A stretch of 20,062 nt of DNA from Streptomyces bikiniensis (lineage in GTDB: Bacteria > Actinomycetota > Actinomycetes > Streptomycetales > Streptomycetaceae), in assembly GCA_000716465.1 (NCBI GenBank), contig JNWL01000075.1, positions 1 to 20,062 on the forward strand. The letters run 5' to 3'. The notes under the pieces are model-generated. The model made no database searches and had not been told where the DNA came from. It saw only the letters and a list, made by a program, of their open reading frames with translations. The position numbers were made by a program, and so were the translations under genes. Positions 7,265-13,657 of this stretch are shown here, piece by piece. Positions within the stretch are counted from its first letter, which is position 1. Each line of letters starts with the position of its first letter.

Positions 7265-7327
7265 AGAGGCCGGACTACCGGCCGCCGCCGGCCTTCCGCT
7301 GTCGGCGGCGGCTGGGAGGCTGGTCGG

Positions 7328-7627
7328 ATGAACGAGGGTGAGGAGCAGCTGCTGCGCGGCCGGGTGTACGGCTGCGACCACGACGACCCCGACCCGGGGC
7401 CGAAGCCGGGCCGGACCTACGCCGAGCTCGTCGGCGGCCCGCTGGACGGCCTGCTGCTGGACATCCACGGCTGGCGGACCGAGGAGGTCGACGACGGCGT
7501 CGCCCTGGCCACCGAGCTTGGCCGGTGGCCCGGCGGCCGCGCGCTGTACGACCCACGCCCCGGCGAAGCGCGTAAGCCCGGCCCGGGCGTCGCCTGCCGC
7601 TTCCACTACACCGGCGATACCCCATGA
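7328..7627 (+). CDS. Small conserved hypothetical protein
   Basis: This 99-residue protein starts at an ATG with GGGAGG eight bases upstream. The N-terminus is acidic (MNEGEEQLLRGRVYGCDHDDPDPGP). The core YAELVGGPLDGLLLDIHGW with a later RALYDPRPGEARK and CRFHYTGDTP resembles a small protein type that I associate with Streptomyces plasmids and integrative elements; no function is known to me. There is no membrane segment. The stop TGA overlaps an ATG (ATGA at 7624-7627), but the frame that begins there does not look coding. Confidence 0.65.
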   Translation: MNEGEEQLLRGRVYGCDHDDPDPGPKPGRTYAELVGGPLDGLLLDIHGWRTEEVDDGVALATELGRWPGGRALYDPRPGEARKPGPGVACRFHYTGDTP

Positions 7628-7822
7628 CCGGTGCCCCGCTCACCGGGACGATGACTGCCGGCCGCTCCGGAGCGGGTAGGGTCCGTGCCAGCCCGTGCCG
7701 ATATGGCGTGCACGAGTCAGGCCCGGTGCCCAGATGCGCTCTGGGACGCAGTACCACCGGGCCGCCCACTCTCTCGCTCCGTACGGCACTCCAGCGCCCG
7801 CCCGCCGAAACGCCCCGTCTCG

Positions 7823-7856
7823 TTGCCCGTTGCGCGTTCGTGGAGGCAACGGGCAA
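7823..7856 (+). promoter_or_regulatory. Hairpin in the leader upstream of the RapZ-like gene
   Basis: TTGCCCGTTG (7823-7832) and CAACGGGCAA (7847-7856) form a perfect 10-bp inverted repeat about 40 bases before the start at 7897. It could be an operator or a leader hairpin. The 7628-7896 stretch around it contains no convincing gene. Confidence 0.4.
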
Positions 7857-7896
7857 ACCCTGTCGGTGGCCTTGAAGCCGGACGAGGGTAGAGGAC

Positions 7897-8340
7897 ATGC
7901 AGATCACACATCTCCCCGGGCGCGGCCTGGTCGCCGCCGTCATCTCCTCAATCGGCATCCGTCACGAAGGCGCCCTCGGCCTCGTCGGCACCGGTCTCTA
8001 CCTCGACCTCAGCCGAGTCCTGCGCAACCCCGCCGACGACTCTGCGATGCGCTTCCGCACAGGCCTGGACGACGACGTCTACGCTCACGTCCTGAAGACC
8101 CCCGGCGCCCTGACCTTGATCAACCGGACCGCCGTGCAACTGCGCGCCCTGGCCGAAGAGGTGCCCGTGGGCCGTCTGGTCCGCCTCACGGTGGCGTGCC
8201 AGGGAGGAAGGCACCGGAGCGTTGCGGCGGCCGAGGCGGTCGGCCGTCTTGTCTGGGAGGCGTGGGGCGGGGCGTACGGCGTCGACATCGAGCACCACCA
8301 CATCGACCACCCCGTCCTGACCTCCTCCACCCCCTCCTGA
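7897..8340 (+). CDS. RapZ C-terminal-domain-like protein
   Basis: The product is 147 residues. The diagnostic stretch is near residue 100: LTVACQGGRHRSVAAAEAVGRLV. It corresponds to the C-x-GG-x-HRSV motif of the C-terminal domain of RapZ (the RNase adapter and nucleotide-binding protein family). The N-terminal kinase-like P-loop domain of full RapZ is absent, so this is a stand-alone C-terminal domain. Earlier residues LVGTGLYLDLSRVLRNPADDSAMRFRTGLDDDVYAHVLKTPGA match the DVRFLPNP-like portion of the same fold. The ATG at 7897 is preceded by GAGGG about eight bases upstream. In RapZ this domain binds RNA and a sugar-phosphate signal; here the ligand is unknown. Stand-alone copies on actinobacterial mobile elements remain functionally uncharacterised to my knowledge. 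Confidence 0.75.
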   Translation: MQITHLPGRGLVAAVISSIGIRHEGALGLVGTGLYLDLSRVLRNPADDSAMRFRTGLDDDVYAHVLKTPGALTLINRTAVQLRALAEEVPVGRLVRLTVACQGGRHRSVAAAEAVGRLVWEAWGGAYGVDIEHHHIDHPVLTSSTPS

Positions 8341-8355
8341 CCCGACCGGCATGCC

Positions 8356-8396
8356 AGAGGGGCGGCCACTCGGGAACTCCGGGCGGCCGCCCCTTT
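8356..8396 (+). terminator. Intrinsic terminator between convergent genes
   Basis: AGGGGCGGCC (8358-8367) pairs with GGCCGCCCCT (8385-8394). The stem extends by two more pairs, and a short TTT follows. It lies 16 bases after the RapZ-like stop and 15 bases before the convergent gene's stop, so it may serve both. Confidence 0.75.
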
Positions 8397-8410
8397 CGCC
8401 TGCCCAGCCC

Positions 8411-9103
8411 CTACACCGACGCCGTCTTCTCCTTCGGTCGCAGGGCGGCGAGCGGCGAGCGCCGGCCCTTCTCGACCTGGCGGAGCTCCTCCCAGTCGAT
8501 CTCGGGGTGTGCGCCGGGGAGGGCGTCGACGTCGGCGGTGCGGTAGAGCGGGACGTTGACCGCCCCGGCCCGCGAGGTGCCGAACTCCACCTCGGCCCAC
8601 TCCGCGGGGCGGATCCACTTCAGCTTGACCATCCAGTCGAACTCCACCCTCCTCACCCGCAGGCGGTCGGCGGCCTGGTCGGGCCCGAGCGGGGTGTCCG
8701 CGGTGACGAGCTCGGCCAAGTCCCCTCGCGCGCAGAGCTCGGCGACCTGGCCGGGGTGGTGGGACGTGCCCTTCGGGTTGCTGGACAGGTCGGCCAGCAG
8801 TCCGCGGGTGATGAACCGGCGAACCACGAACGAGGTGACCGCCGCCTTCTCGTTCATCTTGTTCGGCGTGCCGAGCGCGGCGGCGATCCGGTCCGCCGCC
8901 TCCCGGCCCGAGAGCGGCTCCCCGTTCATCGCGGCCCGTACGGCGCCGGCATCCATCGCCTCGACCGCCGCCCGCGACCACTGCCCCGGCGGGAGGTCGG
9001 GGGCCGGGACGATCCCGGCGTGCCGCGCCCACCGGAACGCCGTCGCCGGCACCTTCAACCGCTGGGCGGCCTGCGTCTCGTCGTACTCGGTCCGTCGTGC
9101 CAT
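8411..9103 (-). CDS. Putative DNA-binding protein of unknown function
   Basis: This reads as 230 residues from the ATG at 9103, chosen because AGAGGTG lies at suitable spacing; the in-frame starts at 9130 and 9193 lack a ribosome binding site. The N-terminus, ARRTEYDETQAAQRLKVPATAFRWARHAGIVPAPDLPPGQWSR, looks like a MerR/excisionase-type winged helix in which a helix-turn-helix is followed by a wing. A second similar unit may follow (EPLSGREAADRIAAALGTPNK) and a third (TPLGPDQAADRLRVRRVEFDWMVKLKWIRPAEW). The protein thus seems built of two or three repeated helix-turn-helix-like modules. No catalytic motif is seen. It is convergent with the RapZ-like gene and divergent from the phosphatase gene. 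Likely role: transcription control or element-specific DNA binding. Confidence 0.7.
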   Translation of the reverse strand: MARRTEYDETQAAQRLKVPATAFRWARHAGIVPAPDLPPGQWSRAAVEAMDAGAVRAAMNGEPLSGREAADRIAAALGTPNKMNEKAAVTSFVVRRFITRGLLADLSSNPKGTSHHPGQVAELCARGDLAELVTADTPLGPDQAADRLRVRRVEFDWMVKLKWIRPAEWAEVEFGTSRAGAVNVPLYRTADVDALPGAHPEIDWEELRQVEKGRRSPLAALRPKEKTASV

Positions 9104-9311
9104 GGAAGTCACCTCTCGGTCGGTCGCCATCAGCGATGGGACAGACCATGGCGGAACATCACAAGACTGCCAATCCCCTTTGAAACTGGGCAAGTTGTGC
9201 GTATTCGTTTAAGGGCACGCCCGCGTACGCGAGCAGGAGATTCACCCGTCCGGGCACCCCGGCGACCCGGCGAAGGCCCCGTCCCAGCCCGCGTTCTGGA
9301 AGGCTTCTGCC

Positions 9312-10067
9312 ATGAGCGAGGACACCGGCCAGGACCTGGCCGTGAAGACGCACGCCGCCGCCCGGCGGCTCGGGGACCGGGTGTTCCAGTGCGATGCGAC
9401 GGCGGTGTGCACGATGCCGGGCGGCACCCGCGCCTACGCCCTCCTCGACGGCGTCGGCGACACCCCGGCCGTCCGGGCCTGGACCCGTACCGCCGCGCGC
9501 CGTCTGGCCCGCGCGGCCGCCGGACACGGCGACGCGGAGGCCGGCCTGCGCACCGAGTACCAGCGCTACGCCGCCGACCCCGCCCGCCACGACCCCGACC
9601 ACGACCTCCCGGCCGCGGCGGCCGTCGTTGCCGTCCACGCCCCCAGCGGTCTGTTCACGGTCGCCTGGTCGGGCGACGCCCGCGCCTACCTCCGCCTCGA
9701 CGGACTCGGACTCCTGCGGCAGCTCACCGAGTACCACAACGCCCGCCGCGCCTACGACGGCTACGGTGACCGCAACCTGATCACGGCCTACCTCGGCGGG
9801 ATTCGCGACGACGAGGAGACCGAACAGCACTGGGGGCACCCGGCGATCGAGTACATGATCGGACCTGCCCGGCCGGGGTGGCTGCTGCTGGCCTCCGACG
9901 GCACCTACGAGCCCCACGAGGACATCGACTACGACCTGGCCGCCTACCTCACCGGCGATCCGCGCGAGGACGCCGAGCGCCTGGTCGACGACGCCGTCCG
10001 CCGCGCCCGCGCGCAGCGGGACCCGTACGCGGACAACGCCACCGTCCTGATCGCCCGCCTCACCTGA
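9312..10067 (+). CDS. PP2C-like (PPM family) Ser/Thr phosphatase
   Basis: The product is 251 residues from the ATG at 9312, with GGAAGG eight bases upstream. The order of PPM motifs is visible: ALLDGVGD (DGxG metal site) near residue 45, AWSGDARAYL (GD-S/A-R) near 118, a long GGI-containing segment, LLLASDGTYE (SDG) near 195, and ADNATVLIARL (DN) at the C-terminus. Conserved Asp metal ligands are thus present at the middle and C-terminal sites. The N-terminal R-x-x-N/D region is weak (RVFQCDATAV), so activity cannot be taken for granted. There is no membrane anchor or sensor domain. It stands alone between two strong terminators and may remove phosphate from an element-encoded or host target. 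Confidence 0.85.
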   Translation: MSEDTGQDLAVKTHAAARRLGDRVFQCDATAVCTMPGGTRAYALLDGVGDTPAVRAWTRTAARRLARAAAGHGDAEAGLRTEYQRYAADPARHDPDHDLPAAAAVVAVHAPSGLFTVAWSGDARAYLRLDGLGLLRQLTEYHNARRAYDGYGDRNLITAYLGGIRDDEETEQHWGHPAIEYMIGPARPGWLLLASDGTYEPHEDIDYDLAAYLTGDPREDAERLVDDAVRRARAQRDPYADNATVLIARLT

Positions 10068-10106
10068 CCGGCTGTCGAGGCAGGCCCGGTTCCGGCCGGC
10101 CGACGA

Positions 10107-10139
10107 CGGGGTCGGGCAGGATGATCCTGCCCGGCCCCG
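10107..10139 (+). terminator. Long hairpin terminator between convergent genes
   Basis: Arms 10107-10121 and 10125-10139 pair over 15 positions with one G-T wobble around a TGA loop. The core is CGGGCAGGA/TCCTGCCCG. It lies between the phosphatase stop (10067) and the stop of the convergent membrane-protein gene (10150). Confidence 0.75.
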
Positions 10140-10149
10140 GTGCCGCTGG

Positions 10150-10428
10150 TCAGTAAGCGACCAGGTTGTTCAGCCACGCCGTACAGCCACCGAAGGCGGT
10201 GACACCGGCAAGGACAGCCCCCGGCTGCGACTTGCTGACAAGGAAGGTGAGCACGTCGGCACCGATGCCCACGCACACCGAGATGAAGAGGATCAACACG
10301 GTGCGCTGCGACAGGAAGGGCGGCCTTCTGCCGGAGTCCGGCTCGGGCGTGCTGGGCGGGTGAGGCTGAGCGGGCGCCGGGCCGGACGGCTGGACGGGGC
10401 CGGGGGCGGGAGCGTTGTCCCGGGTCAT
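10150..10428 (-). CDS. Small membrane protein with Pro-rich cytoplasmic tail
   Basis: This is read as 92 residues from the ATG at 10428, with AAGGAG seven to nine bases upstream. Residues 1-45 are Pro/Ala rich and likely disordered (APAPGPVQPSGPAPAQP). They are followed by a charged RRPPFLSQR and two hydrophobic segments: TVLILFISVCVGIGADVLTFLV, and AVLAGVTAFGGCTAWLNNLVAY. This resembles the small Spd-like or other unknown membrane proteins found on Streptomyces plasmids, without a firm family. An in-frame ATG at 10635 with an excellent GGAGG would add 69 residues of low-complexity sequence; which start is used is open. Confidence 0.65.
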   Translation of the reverse strand: MTRDNAPAPGPVQPSGPAPAQPHPPSTPEPDSGRRPPFLSQRTVLILFISVCVGIGADVLTFLVSKSQPGAVLAGVTAFGGCTAWLNNLVAY

Positions 10429-10798
10429 GATGCTGCTCCTTCGGGCAGAAAGCGGGAGGACAACGGACACCTGCGTGGTGTCGTCCGCGGGGGTAGGGGG
10501 TGCCTCGCGGTAGGCGGTCCTTCGGCTCTCTGCCTGAGAGCGTCCCTGAAGGGCGTGGGCCCGGGCCCAGGGTGGCGTTTCCAGGGTAGCGCCGGTCGGC
10601 TCGTTCACTGCCCCGGATGCCTGGTGGGTGGTCATGGGAATTTCCTCCAGCGTGAGTTCGTTTGAGCGAGCGGGACAGTGACAGGTCGCGGGTGCTTAGG
10701 TCTCGTCCTGAATCGGGAAGGCCTCCTTCGCCCCCTGGCGTCGTCTGGAAGGCCCCCGACAGCAGCGGCCGGGAAGGAAATTTCCCGACGGCATGACG
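10429..10798 (-). other. Long leader/intergenic stretch with hairpins and a second SD-led ATG
   Basis: No convincing independent gene is seen here. On the minus strand, GGAGG precedes an ATG at 10635 that is in frame with the membrane protein, so this could be an N-terminal extension or a leader ORF. The same interval has a 14-bp palindrome TGGGCCCGGGCCCA (10556-10569), a hairpin GCTCTC-AGGCA-GAGAGC (10525-10541) and a GGAAATTTCC palindrome at 10776-10785. Confidence 0.4.
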
Positions 10799-10826
10799 AA
10801 GGCCCGGACCACCCGGTCCGGGCCTT
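10799..10826 (+). terminator. Intrinsic terminator
   Basis: A perfect 12-bp stem, AAGGCCCGGACC (10799-10810) with its complement (10815-10826), surrounds an ACCC loop and is followed by T on the plus strand. It is the most canonical terminator of the window. No plus-strand gene immediately precedes it, so it may serve the minus-strand remnant at 10973-11247 or insulate the membrane-protein promoter. Confidence 0.75.
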
Positions 10827-10972
10827 TCACTTCTCGTAGACCTGTTAGATCGCCGAACGCCTCACAGGCACCCGGCGCGGCCCGGCCGCGAAGGCCACGG
10901 TCAGACCCGCGCCTCGGTGCGCCGTCCGCACCCTCTCTAGAGCCCGGGGGATTCCCCGTCCGCCCTGGCTGC

Positions 10973-11247
10973 TCACGGGCTGAGGCGGATGCGCAGCCCC
11001 CAGACGAACTCGAGGTCGTCCAGGAAGACGGTCTCCAGCTCCTTCTCCCACTGGCTGCGCAGGAGGAACGGGGCGTTCTCCATCCGCTCCAGGATGATCA
11101 GGGTCTCGGGTTGGCCGATCAGCGCGTACCGGTCGTGCGAGGCGGGCCTGCTGCCCGGCCCGTGCGTGCGCAGCATCTCCTCCAGCCGGGCGCGGTGCTG
11201 CTCCACGAACGCCTCCAGGTGCTCGATGTACCCCGCGCGTTCCGACG
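10973..11247 (-). pseudogene. C-terminal remnant of an unknown protein
   Basis: The minus-strand frame reads ERAGYIEHLEAFVEQHRARL, then a segment with DRYALIGQPETLIILERMENA, and ends ELETVFLDDLEFVWGLRIRLSP. This has good coding character up to about 11247. Upstream, the frame reaches a TAA (11276-11278) with no ATG or well-placed start; only an internal GTG at 11206 is available, in the middle of a helix and without a ribosome binding site. The simplest reading is the 3' part of a longer gene whose 5' part was lost. Family not recognised. Confidence 0.5.
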
Positions 11248-11487
11248 CTTGAGCTCTACCTGGGCCGAGACGTCCTTACCGGCTCCGACGGCCAGCTGGT
11301 GCCAATGCCGCTCAACGCCGCCGGCGCCGGCGGGTTCACCTCGAAGGACAAGAAGGCCATGCAGGACAGGTTCGAGCGGAAGTGCGACACCGCGCTGGCC
11401 GGTCCTCCCGGGAAGGACCCCGAAGGCGACTGGGGCGCCGTGCACGCCATCATCACCACCGTCCTCCACGCCTTCGACCCGCCCTAG
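11245..11487 (+). pseudogene. C-terminal remnant of a second unknown protein
   Basis: On the plus strand the frame from about 11245 reads TLELYLGRDVLTGSDGQLVP, then PLNAAGAGGFTSKDKKAMQD and GDWGAVHAIITTVLHAFDPP, stopping at 11487. Amino-acid composition and codon third positions look genuine, yet the first ATG (11299) lies well inside the conserved-looking part and has no ribosome binding site. The upstream continuation is replaced by the antisense remnant at 10973-11247. I read this as the 3' end of a truncated gene; function unknown. Confidence 0.45.
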
Positions 11488-11488
11488 A

Positions 11489-11549
11489 CCTGACTCGGTC
11501 CGGGCCGCTCGAGGCGTCAACAGGGTGACCGGCCCGAGGAAGGGTCAGG
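11489..11549 (-). terminator. Weak imperfect stem-loop at the end of the ABC-3C operon
   Basis: Outer arms CCTGAC/GTCAGG (11489-11494 and 11544-11549) and inner arms CGGGCC/GGCCCG (11501-11506 and 11531-11536) could form an imperfect hairpin that includes the stop codon of the effector gene. Low certainty. Confidence 0.3.
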
Positions 11550-13617
11550 TGGTGACGCGGGGCATACGTAGTGCGGACGGGGTCGGGCGCCCGATCGGCA
11601 GGATGCCGACCACGATGAGCCGGGGTACCTCGGTGGCGCTGCGCGCGTGGCGGATGATCCAGACGCTGTCCTCGATGCTCCGGTAGCCGCTGGTATGGCC
11701 GCTATCGTCCCCGACCAGGAGCAGGCCGAAGGGAGGGCCGGTGGCGGTGTAATTGGCGGCCTGTGCGAGGTAACTCTTCTCGATGCGTTCGCGGGTCCAT
11801 CTGGTGTCGCGGCGTTTGACCTCGGCGACGAAGCGGCTGCCGGGTTCGGGGGTGTAGGTGACGTCGGTGCGTCCGCTGGCGACGTCGATGAGTTCGCGCT
11901 GCACGGTGCCGGGGGTGAGCGTGCCGGCGAGGTGCTGGTGGAGGTCGTCCTGGACGTGCTTCTCGTCCCAGTGGTCGGGGCTGCCGTCGGGCTTCTTGTC
12001 GAGGCAGGGGCCGAGGTAGGCGGTGCGGGCGCCGTAGTAGTCGGCCTGGGCGTCGAACCGGTCGTAGAGGAACCGCAGGAACTGCTCCAGCAGGGTGGTG
12101 AAGTAGGAGCTGTCACGCTGCGTCCATGCGGGGCTGGTGGCCAGCTTCCCGAGCAGGGATTCCAGGTGGGCGTCGAAGCGGGCGTTGCCGGTGGGGGTGT
12201 AGCCCTTGGACTGCTGCTGCAAGAGCTGCTCGATCTGATCCAGGAGCTGCGGGTCGAGGTCGTCGCGCAGTCCCGGGGCGTCAGCCTGGAAGAGCCCGGC
12301 GAGCGTGGGGCGGCCCTCCAGGGCTTTTCCCGGCATCACCTGCCCGGTCGCCGGTGCTGCCCGCCGCTGGGCTTGGACGACCTCGTACAGCGCCCGTGCG
12401 TCGGGGGAGCCGGTGAACTGCGGGTCGGTGGTGAGGGCCTGTTCGAGGTGGTGCAGCAGGCCGTCGCTGCGTACGAACGCAGCCTCCACCGGTGGGCTCA
12501 CCAGTGCCGTCAGGCCGCCGGATCCGTCGGCCCGGGTGGTGTGGATGCTGCGGCTGGCGACGTAGACGTCCAGCAGGTCGCCGAGGGTGCCGGCCGGGTC
12601 GTACCAGCTGGGTTGGTCCAAGTGGGTGCGGGCAGTCTGGAGCGAGGTGACGAGCCGGGACCAGGCGCTCTGCGCAAGTCCGCGGGCGCTGAGCCAGTCC
12701 AGCCGGTGCATACCGCGGGTCCACTCAGTCAGCAGCGTGGTCGTGGCATCCAGTTGGGCGGCGGCCTGGGCCAGGCGCTGCTCGGCGGGTGCGGCTGTCG
12801 TGGGCTGCTGGTCGAGTTCACCGAAGGCGAGGACCGCGTCGACGGCGGCGGCGTGGGCGCGGGCGTCGAGTCGGGCCTCGTGGGTGCGGTCGAGGTCCTT
12901 GAACCGCATCAGGGCCCGGCGCAGATGGTCTTCGACGGCCGAGCGGTCGGATGCCTCCAGCGCGCTGCGCATGTCCGCGACGGCCAGTTCGAAGGTGGCG
13001 TCGGCCCGGGTGCCCGCAGGGAGATCGGTCTGGTTCTCCAGTGCGCTTAGGACATCGAGCAGGGCGTCGTCGCCGAAGTGGTCGTGGGCGACGCCGACCA
13101 GGATCGGCAGGCGCTCCAGAGCCTCGGACGGCTCGTCCCCGGTGATCTCGGCGAGCAACGCCATGAGGCGGTGCGGGGTGGCCGTCTGCGCGACGGCCAG
13201 GCGCAGCAGCCCGGCGACGGCCGGCTGGGCGAGAGCGGCGTCGGCGTCGCCGGCGAGTGCGGCCTCCACGTGGGCGGCAAGGTCCCGGACGGTGCGGGTG
13301 CCGAGGCGGGTGGCGAGCGCCGGGTGGGCGCACACCACGTCGATCGCTTCGGCCAGGACCCAGGCGGCCTGGGGGTTCCGCAGCCCCTGGGCCGCGGCGT
13401 CAAGCAACCGCCGGGCCTGGTCACCGTCCACGGCGTCGAGGTCGCGGCCCAGTGCCGTGAGCAGATAGGGCAGGAGTGGACCGGCAGCGAGTTGGTCGGC
13501 CTCCGCGATCACCGCCTCGGCACCACCGAGGTCCGCGATCGAGGGCCCGGCGTCCAGCTCGTCGTCGGTCGCGTTGCTGGCCCAGGCATGGAGCGTCTGG
13601 TCCACGCTTGGGGCCAC
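11545..13617 (-). CDS. ABC-3C effector-like protein with C-terminal PD-(D/E)XK-type nuclease motif
   Basis: This 690-residue protein starts at the GTG at 13617, which has AAGGAG six bases upstream; an ATG at 13674 would overlap the preceding gene but has no better site. About 500 residues of helical, Ala/Leu/Asp-rich sequence come first, resembling an all-alpha scaffold (repeated ALLDVLSALEN and LAQAAAQLDATT-type helices). The C-terminal part has LTPGTVQRELIDVASGRTDV near residue 575 and FVAEVKRRDTRW near 597. The D in GRTDV and the E-x-K in AEVKR have the spacing of a restriction-endonuclease-like PD-(D/E)XK active site, and ANYTATGPPFGLLLVGDD fits the following strand. It is the last gene of a three-gene operon with a middle component and an ABC ATPase, so the likely job is DNA or RNA cleavage when the ATPase senses invasion. 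The exact effector class needs a profile search. Confidence 0.7.
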   Translation of the reverse strand: MAPSVDQTLHAWASNATDDELDAGPSIADLGGAEAVIAEADQLAAGPLLPYLLTALGRDLDAVDGDQARRLLDAAAQGLRNPQAAWVLAEAIDVVCAHPALATRLGTRTVRDLAAHVEAALAGDADAALAQPAVAGLLRLAVAQTATPHRLMALLAEITGDEPSEALERLPILVGVAHDHFGDDALLDVLSALENQTDLPAGTRADATFELAVADMRSALEASDRSAVEDHLRRALMRFKDLDRTHEARLDARAHAAAVDAVLAFGELDQQPTTAAPAEQRLAQAAAQLDATTTLLTEWTRGMHRLDWLSARGLAQSAWSRLVTSLQTARTHLDQPSWYDPAGTLGDLLDVYVASRSIHTTRADGSGGLTALVSPPVEAAFVRSDGLLHHLEQALTTDPQFTGSPDARALYEVVQAQRRAAPATGQVMPGKALEGRPTLAGLFQADAPGLRDDLDPQLLDQIEQLLQQQSKGYTPTGNARFDAHLESLLGKLATSPAWTQRDSSYFTTLLEQFLRFLYDRFDAQADYYGARTAYLGPCLDKKPDGSPDHWDEKHVQDDLHQHLAGTLTPGTVQRELIDVASGRTDVTYTPEPGSRFVAEVKRRDTRWTRERIEKSYLAQAANYTATGPPFGLLLVGDDSGHTSGYRSIEDSVWIIRHARSATEVPRLIVVGILPIGRPTPSALRMPRVTT

Positions 13618-13657
13618 GGTCCTCTCCTTGTCGCCGGCTGGTTCGGGAACGAGCAGC

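Noticed and set aside
7624..7875. ORF whose ATG overlaps the stop of the 99-residue gene
   Set aside because: The ATGA overlap looks like coupling, but the peptide is Arg/Pro/Ser-rich without structure and the codon third positions are not GC-biased as in neighbours.
10500..10600. Glycine riboswitch on the minus strand
   Set aside because: Only short strings (CTCTCAGGCA, CCGAAGG) match, in the wrong order, and the downstream gene is not linked to glycine metabolism.
11647..13050. 467-codon plus-strand open frame opposite the effector gene
   Set aside because: Gly/Val/Glu-rich antisense shadow of the effector; no start signal and no family resemblance.
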